Positions 61,582 to 64,000 of a DNA stretch of 64,000 bases are shown here, one piece after another. The notes beneath the pieces were generated by a model, which was not told the origin of the DNA, made no database searches, and was given only the letters and a program-made list of their open reading frames with translations. This DNA comes from Candidatus Intricatilinea gracilis (GTDB lineage Bacteria; Pseudomonadota; Gammaproteobacteria; Burkholderiales; Burkholderiaceae_C): contig JADJDQ010000003.1 in assembly GCA_016702605.1 (NCBI GenBank), positions 62,001 through 126,000 on the forward strand, given 5' to 3'. Every line of letters starts with the position of its first letter. Within the stretch, counting starts at the first letter, position 1. A program made the translations under genes and the position numbers.

Positions 61582-62118
61582 ATGACCCACAGCGCCCCCC
61601 CAGACCTCGACGACATCACCCTGCCCGCCGGTTTTCGCCATGTCGCACGCCTGCTCGCCGAACTCGACCACCCCCACCCGCCGCGCCTGCTCGAAGTGGC
61701 GGCACGCACCTCGCAGGAGGCGGCCGACGCGTTGGGCATCCAGGTCGGGCAGATCGCCAAGAGTGTGATCTTCCGGCGCAAGGCCGACGACCGCGCCGTG
61801 CTGGTCGTGACCTCGGGCGACCAGCGGGTCGACGAACACAAGGTCGCCGCGCTGGTGTGTGAGCCGCACAGCGGCGGGCTGGGCCGTGCCGATGCCGCCT
61901 TCGTCAAGGCCAGCAGCGGCTTCAGCATCGGCGGTGTGGCGCCGCTCGGCCATGCCAAGGTGCCGGTCACCTTGATCGACCGCGAGCTGTTCCGCTTCGA
62001 CGTGGTGTGGGCGGCGGCCGGTCATCCGAACGGTGTGTTCCCCACCAGCCCGCAGGATCTGGTGCGCCTGACCGGCGGCGCGCCGGTGGCCGATGTGGTG
62101 GTGGCGGTGGTGTCATGA
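61582..62118 (+). CDS. YbaK/ProX-type aminoacyl-tRNA deacylase
   Basis: Trans-editing enzyme of the YbaK/ProX family, 178 residues. Family segments: EAADALGIQVGQIAKSVIFR (binding of the tRNA end by Lys), ADDRAVLVVTSGDQRVDEHKVAAL, GFSIGGVAPLGHAKVPVTLID and AAGHPNGVFPTSPQDL. The substrate (misacylated Cys-tRNA(Pro) or others) is unclear. ATG 61582. The stop overlaps the next ATG by 4 bp. Confidence 0.9.
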   Translation: MTHSAPPDLDDITLPAGFRHVARLLAELDHPHPPRLLEVAARTSQEAADALGIQVGQIAKSVIFRRKADDRAVLVVTSGDQRVDEHKVAALVCEPHSGGLGRADAAFVKASSGFSIGGVAPLGHAKVPVTLIDRELFRFDVVWAAAGHPNGVFPTSPQDLVRLTGGAPVADVVVAVVS

Positions 62119-62345
62119 CCCAGCCATCACCTGCACGCCCGCCAGCCACGACGGCCGTACCGGTAGCGGCAGTGGCCTCGCCCTGCATCAATCTGTGCCG
62201 CATGAACCCGGCCACCGGTTATTGCGACGGCTGCCTGCGCAGCATCGACGAAATCGTCGCCTGGACACGCCTGGACGACGCCGGCAAACGCGCCGTGCTG
62301 GCGCAGTTGCCAGGGCGGCGCACCGCTAGCCAGCGGCCAGTCTGA
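62115..62345 (+). CDS. DUF1289 small Cys-rich protein
   Basis: Protein of 76 residues with the DUF1289 signature CINLCRMNPATGYCDGCLRS, four Cys spaced to bind a metal or Fe-S centre, then IDEIVAWTRLDDAGKRAVLAQLPGRR. Function is not known. Overlap ATGA with the ybaK-like gene shows co-translation. An N-terminal Ala/Pro-rich 20 residues are variable. Confidence 0.9.
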   Translation: MTQPSPARPPATTAVPVAAVASPCINLCRMNPATGYCDGCLRSIDEIVAWTRLDDAGKRAVLAQLPGRRTASQRPV

Positions 62346-62482
62346 AGCTGCTGACGCAGCAGGGCCCGGCCGGCCTGGGTTCGATGCACCAGCCGGGTCA
62401 TTGACGGTGAGCAGCCCCGGGCAACCAGCGCGCCGCGCTGTCAGCCTGCCGACTGACCTGCCTCACTAAGATCGCCCGCACC

Positions 62483-64000
62483 ATGCCCAGTGCCTTCAAT
62501 TTCGCGGCCTCACCCTTCGACGCCTTGAGCATGAGCGAGCGCACGCTCGTGCGCGACAGCATCGACGTGGCCTACTTCCGCGCCGGCGACACCATCCTCG
62601 GGCGCAACACCACACCCGGCCATCTGTTCATGGTGATCAAGGGTCATGTGCAGCAGTTCGACGGCAAGGAGCTGATACACACCTACGGGCCGGACGACAC
62701 CTTCGATGGCCGCGGCCTGGTGGCCGGGCGGGTGAGCAGCCAGTTCGTGGCCGCCGAAGAGGTGCTGGCCTATCAGCTGGCCAAACAGACCGTCACCGAG
62801 CTGATTGCCAGCAACGCCACCTTCGGCGCATTGTTGTTCTCCGACCTGTCGAACAAGCTCGGTGCCCTGTCGCAACGCAACAGCCGGCACGAGATGCAGT
62901 CGCTGTCGATGGCGCGGGTCGACGAGGTGTTCCTGCGCCCGGTGCACGAGGTCGATGCCAGCACCTCGATCCACGCCGTGGCCGGCATCTTCCAGGAGAA
63001 CCGTATCTCCAGCGTGCTGGTGCGTGATGGCCAGACCAGCCCGGCGCGGCTGGGCATCTTCACCACCACCGGGCTGCAACGCGCCATCCTCGATGGCACA
63101 CCACTGACCGAGTTGCCGGTGGGCAGGCTGGCCACCTTCAACCTCATCAGCGTGCGGCCGAGCGACGCCATCGGTGATGCACTCACGACCATGATCCGGC
63201 ACAAGCTGCACCGGGTGGTGGTGACCGAGGTGCAGCCCGCCGACGCCAGCGGCCACGGGCAGGACGACCGCATCGTCGGTGTACTCGAAGCACTCGACGT
63301 GTTCAGCTTCCTGTCGAACCACTCGTACCTGATCAACCTGCAGATCTCGGAGGCGCGTGACATCGAGGCGCTGCGCAAGTCGGCCGAGCAGATCACCCGG
63401 CTCATCAGCATCCTGCAGCGCAGCGGCACCAAGGTGAACATGATCGCCACGCTGGTGCAGGAGCTCAACGCCAAACTCTTCGAACGCGCCTGGCAACTCA
63501 TCGCACCGGCCGATCTGGTGGCCAACTCGTGCCTGTTCGTGATGGGCAGCGAAGGGCGCGGTGAACAGCTGCTCAAGACCGACCAGGACAACGGCCTGGT
63601 GCTGCGTGACGGTTACCAGCCGCCGGCCGACCTGGCCGACATCTGCGCGGCGTTTTCGCAGGCGCTGGCCGATTTCGGCTACCCCGAATGCCCCGGCCGC
63701 ATCATGGTGAGCAACCCGCAATGGCGCCAGTGCGTGGCCGATCTGCGTGTCACCGTGCGGCGCTGGCTCATGATGCCCGACGCCGACGGCCTGATGGCGC
63801 TGGCCATCTTTCTCGACGCCAGCCCGGTCTGTGGCGACGACCACCTGCTCGAGGCGGTGCGCAACGAGATCTTCTCGCTGGCCGGCGACAGCGACGCCAT
63901 GCTGGCGCGTTTTGCCTCGGCGATCCAGCTGTTCGACCAAGGCAGTGGCTGGTGGAACCGCCTGCTGCTGCGCGAGAACGGCATGGAACAACTCGACCTG
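62483..64000 (+). CDS. CNB-CBS-DUF294 nucleotidyltransferase-like protein (3' truncated)
   Basis: Cut by the window edge after 506 codons. Domains: cyclic-nucleotide-binding type (about 20-130: YFRAGDTILGRNTTPGHLFMV, GPDDTFDGRGL), a CBS pair (about 150-275: VDASTSIHAVAGIFQENRIS, RPSDAIGDALTTM), and the DUF294 nucleotidyltransferase core with FVMGSEGRGEQLLKTDQDNG (about 352-371), matching GlnD-type GS-x-ARGE and D-x-D. A regulatory uridylyl- or adenylyltransferase is plausible, acting on an unknown target; 3'-to-5' exonuclease and sensor genes often lie next to it. ATG 62483. Confidence 0.9.
   Translation, partial: MPSAFNFAASPFDALSMSERTLVRDSIDVAYFRAGDTILGRNTTPGHLFMVIKGHVQQFDGKELIHTYGPDDTFDGRGLVAGRVSSQFVAAEEVLAYQLAKQTVTELIASNATFGALLFSDLSNKLGALSQRNSRHEMQSLSMARVDEVFLRPVHEVDASTSIHAVAGIFQENRISSVLVRDGQTSPARLGIFTTTGLQRAILDGTPLTELPVGRLATFNLISVRPSDAIGDALTTMIRHKLHRVVVTEVQPADASGHGQDDRIVGVLEALDVFSFLSNHSYLINLQISEARDIEALRKSAEQITRLISILQRSGTKVNMIATLVQELNAKLFERAWQLIAPADLVANSCLFVMGSEGRGEQLLKTDQDNGLVLRDGYQPPADLADICAAFSQALADFGYPECPGRIMVSNPQWRQCVADLRVTVRRWLMMPDADGLMALAIFLDASPVCGDDHLLEAVRNEIFSLAGDSDAMLARFASAIQLFDQGSGWWNRLLLRENGMEQLDL

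Overview
The window is uniformly high-GC DNA with tightly packed genes. Its content (fused indolepyruvate oxidoreductase, short-form hpf, amgK divergent from lptD-surA-rsmA, tandem yceI genes next to cytochrome b561, a DUF4743-type Nudix protein, monofunctional birA, topB with C-terminal zinc fingers, FimV-like proteins) points to a Gram-negative betaproteobacterium, most likely Burkholderiales. Genus cannot be decided from this sequence. No rRNA, tRNA, CRISPR array, insertion sequence or prophage was seen; base use is even, so there is no clear island.

Layout. 0.2-9.5 kb: a large indolepyruvate ferredoxin oxidoreductase, a HipA/YjjJ-type kinase with its own DNA-binding domain, two small lipoproteins, a lipoprotein glycerophosphodiesterase and a class IV aminotransferase. 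9.5-18.2 kb (minus strand): a six-gene envelope glycosylation operon (PAP2 phosphatase, LPG-synthase-like membrane protein, GT2 polyprenyl-phosphate sugar synthase, two GT39/ArnT-like transferases, second PAP2) whose genes mostly overlap or nearly touch. 18.4-24.2 kb: an SHMT-like PLP enzyme, a TacA/TacT toxin-antitoxin pair, gshB, benE and amgK. 24.3-29.4 kb: lptD (with a one-base frameshift in this sequence), surA, rsmA. 29.4-31.9 kb: hpf, a CorA-type transporter, a TonB-C-like periplasmic protein.

31.9-39.8 kb: a minus-strand operon (FAD oxidoreductase, DUF1365, cyclopropane-fatty-acid-synthase-like methyltransferase, DUF3833 lipoprotein, SDR, NTF2-like) divergent from a MerR regulator with a B12 domain. 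That regulator carries both motifs of the CarH/LitR photoreceptors (W-x9-EH and E-x-H). The locus reads as a light/B12-controlled membrane-lipid modification system, with a ferritin-like diiron protein just downstream of the regulator. 39.9-43.2 kb: Nudix hydrolase, cytochrome b561 and two YceI proteins, closed by a strong terminator.

44.1-52.6 kb is the most unusual part: nine consecutive plus-strand genes encoding a bactofilin, a TPR/FimV-like protein, a 902-residue Ala/Pro-rich protein with a receiver-like N-terminus, a small Ras/Arf-like GTPase, a roadblock-like protein, a true roadblock/LC7 protein, an Aer-like PAS protein, a substrate-binding-fold protein without signal peptide and a FimV-like membrane protein, ended by a 16-bp perfect hairpin. 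I infer a cell-polarity or motility signalling module, by analogy with MglA/MglB, bactofilins and FimV/HubP. I do not know a described system with this composition.

52.7-64 kb: an ammonium transporter with a good sigma-54 promoter match coupled to a Pro/Tyr-rich protein; a SET-domain methyltransferase-birA-SPOR operon; topB; an orphan PIN protein; ybaK-like and DUF1289 genes; and, cut by the window end, a CNB-CBS-DUF294 signalling protein.
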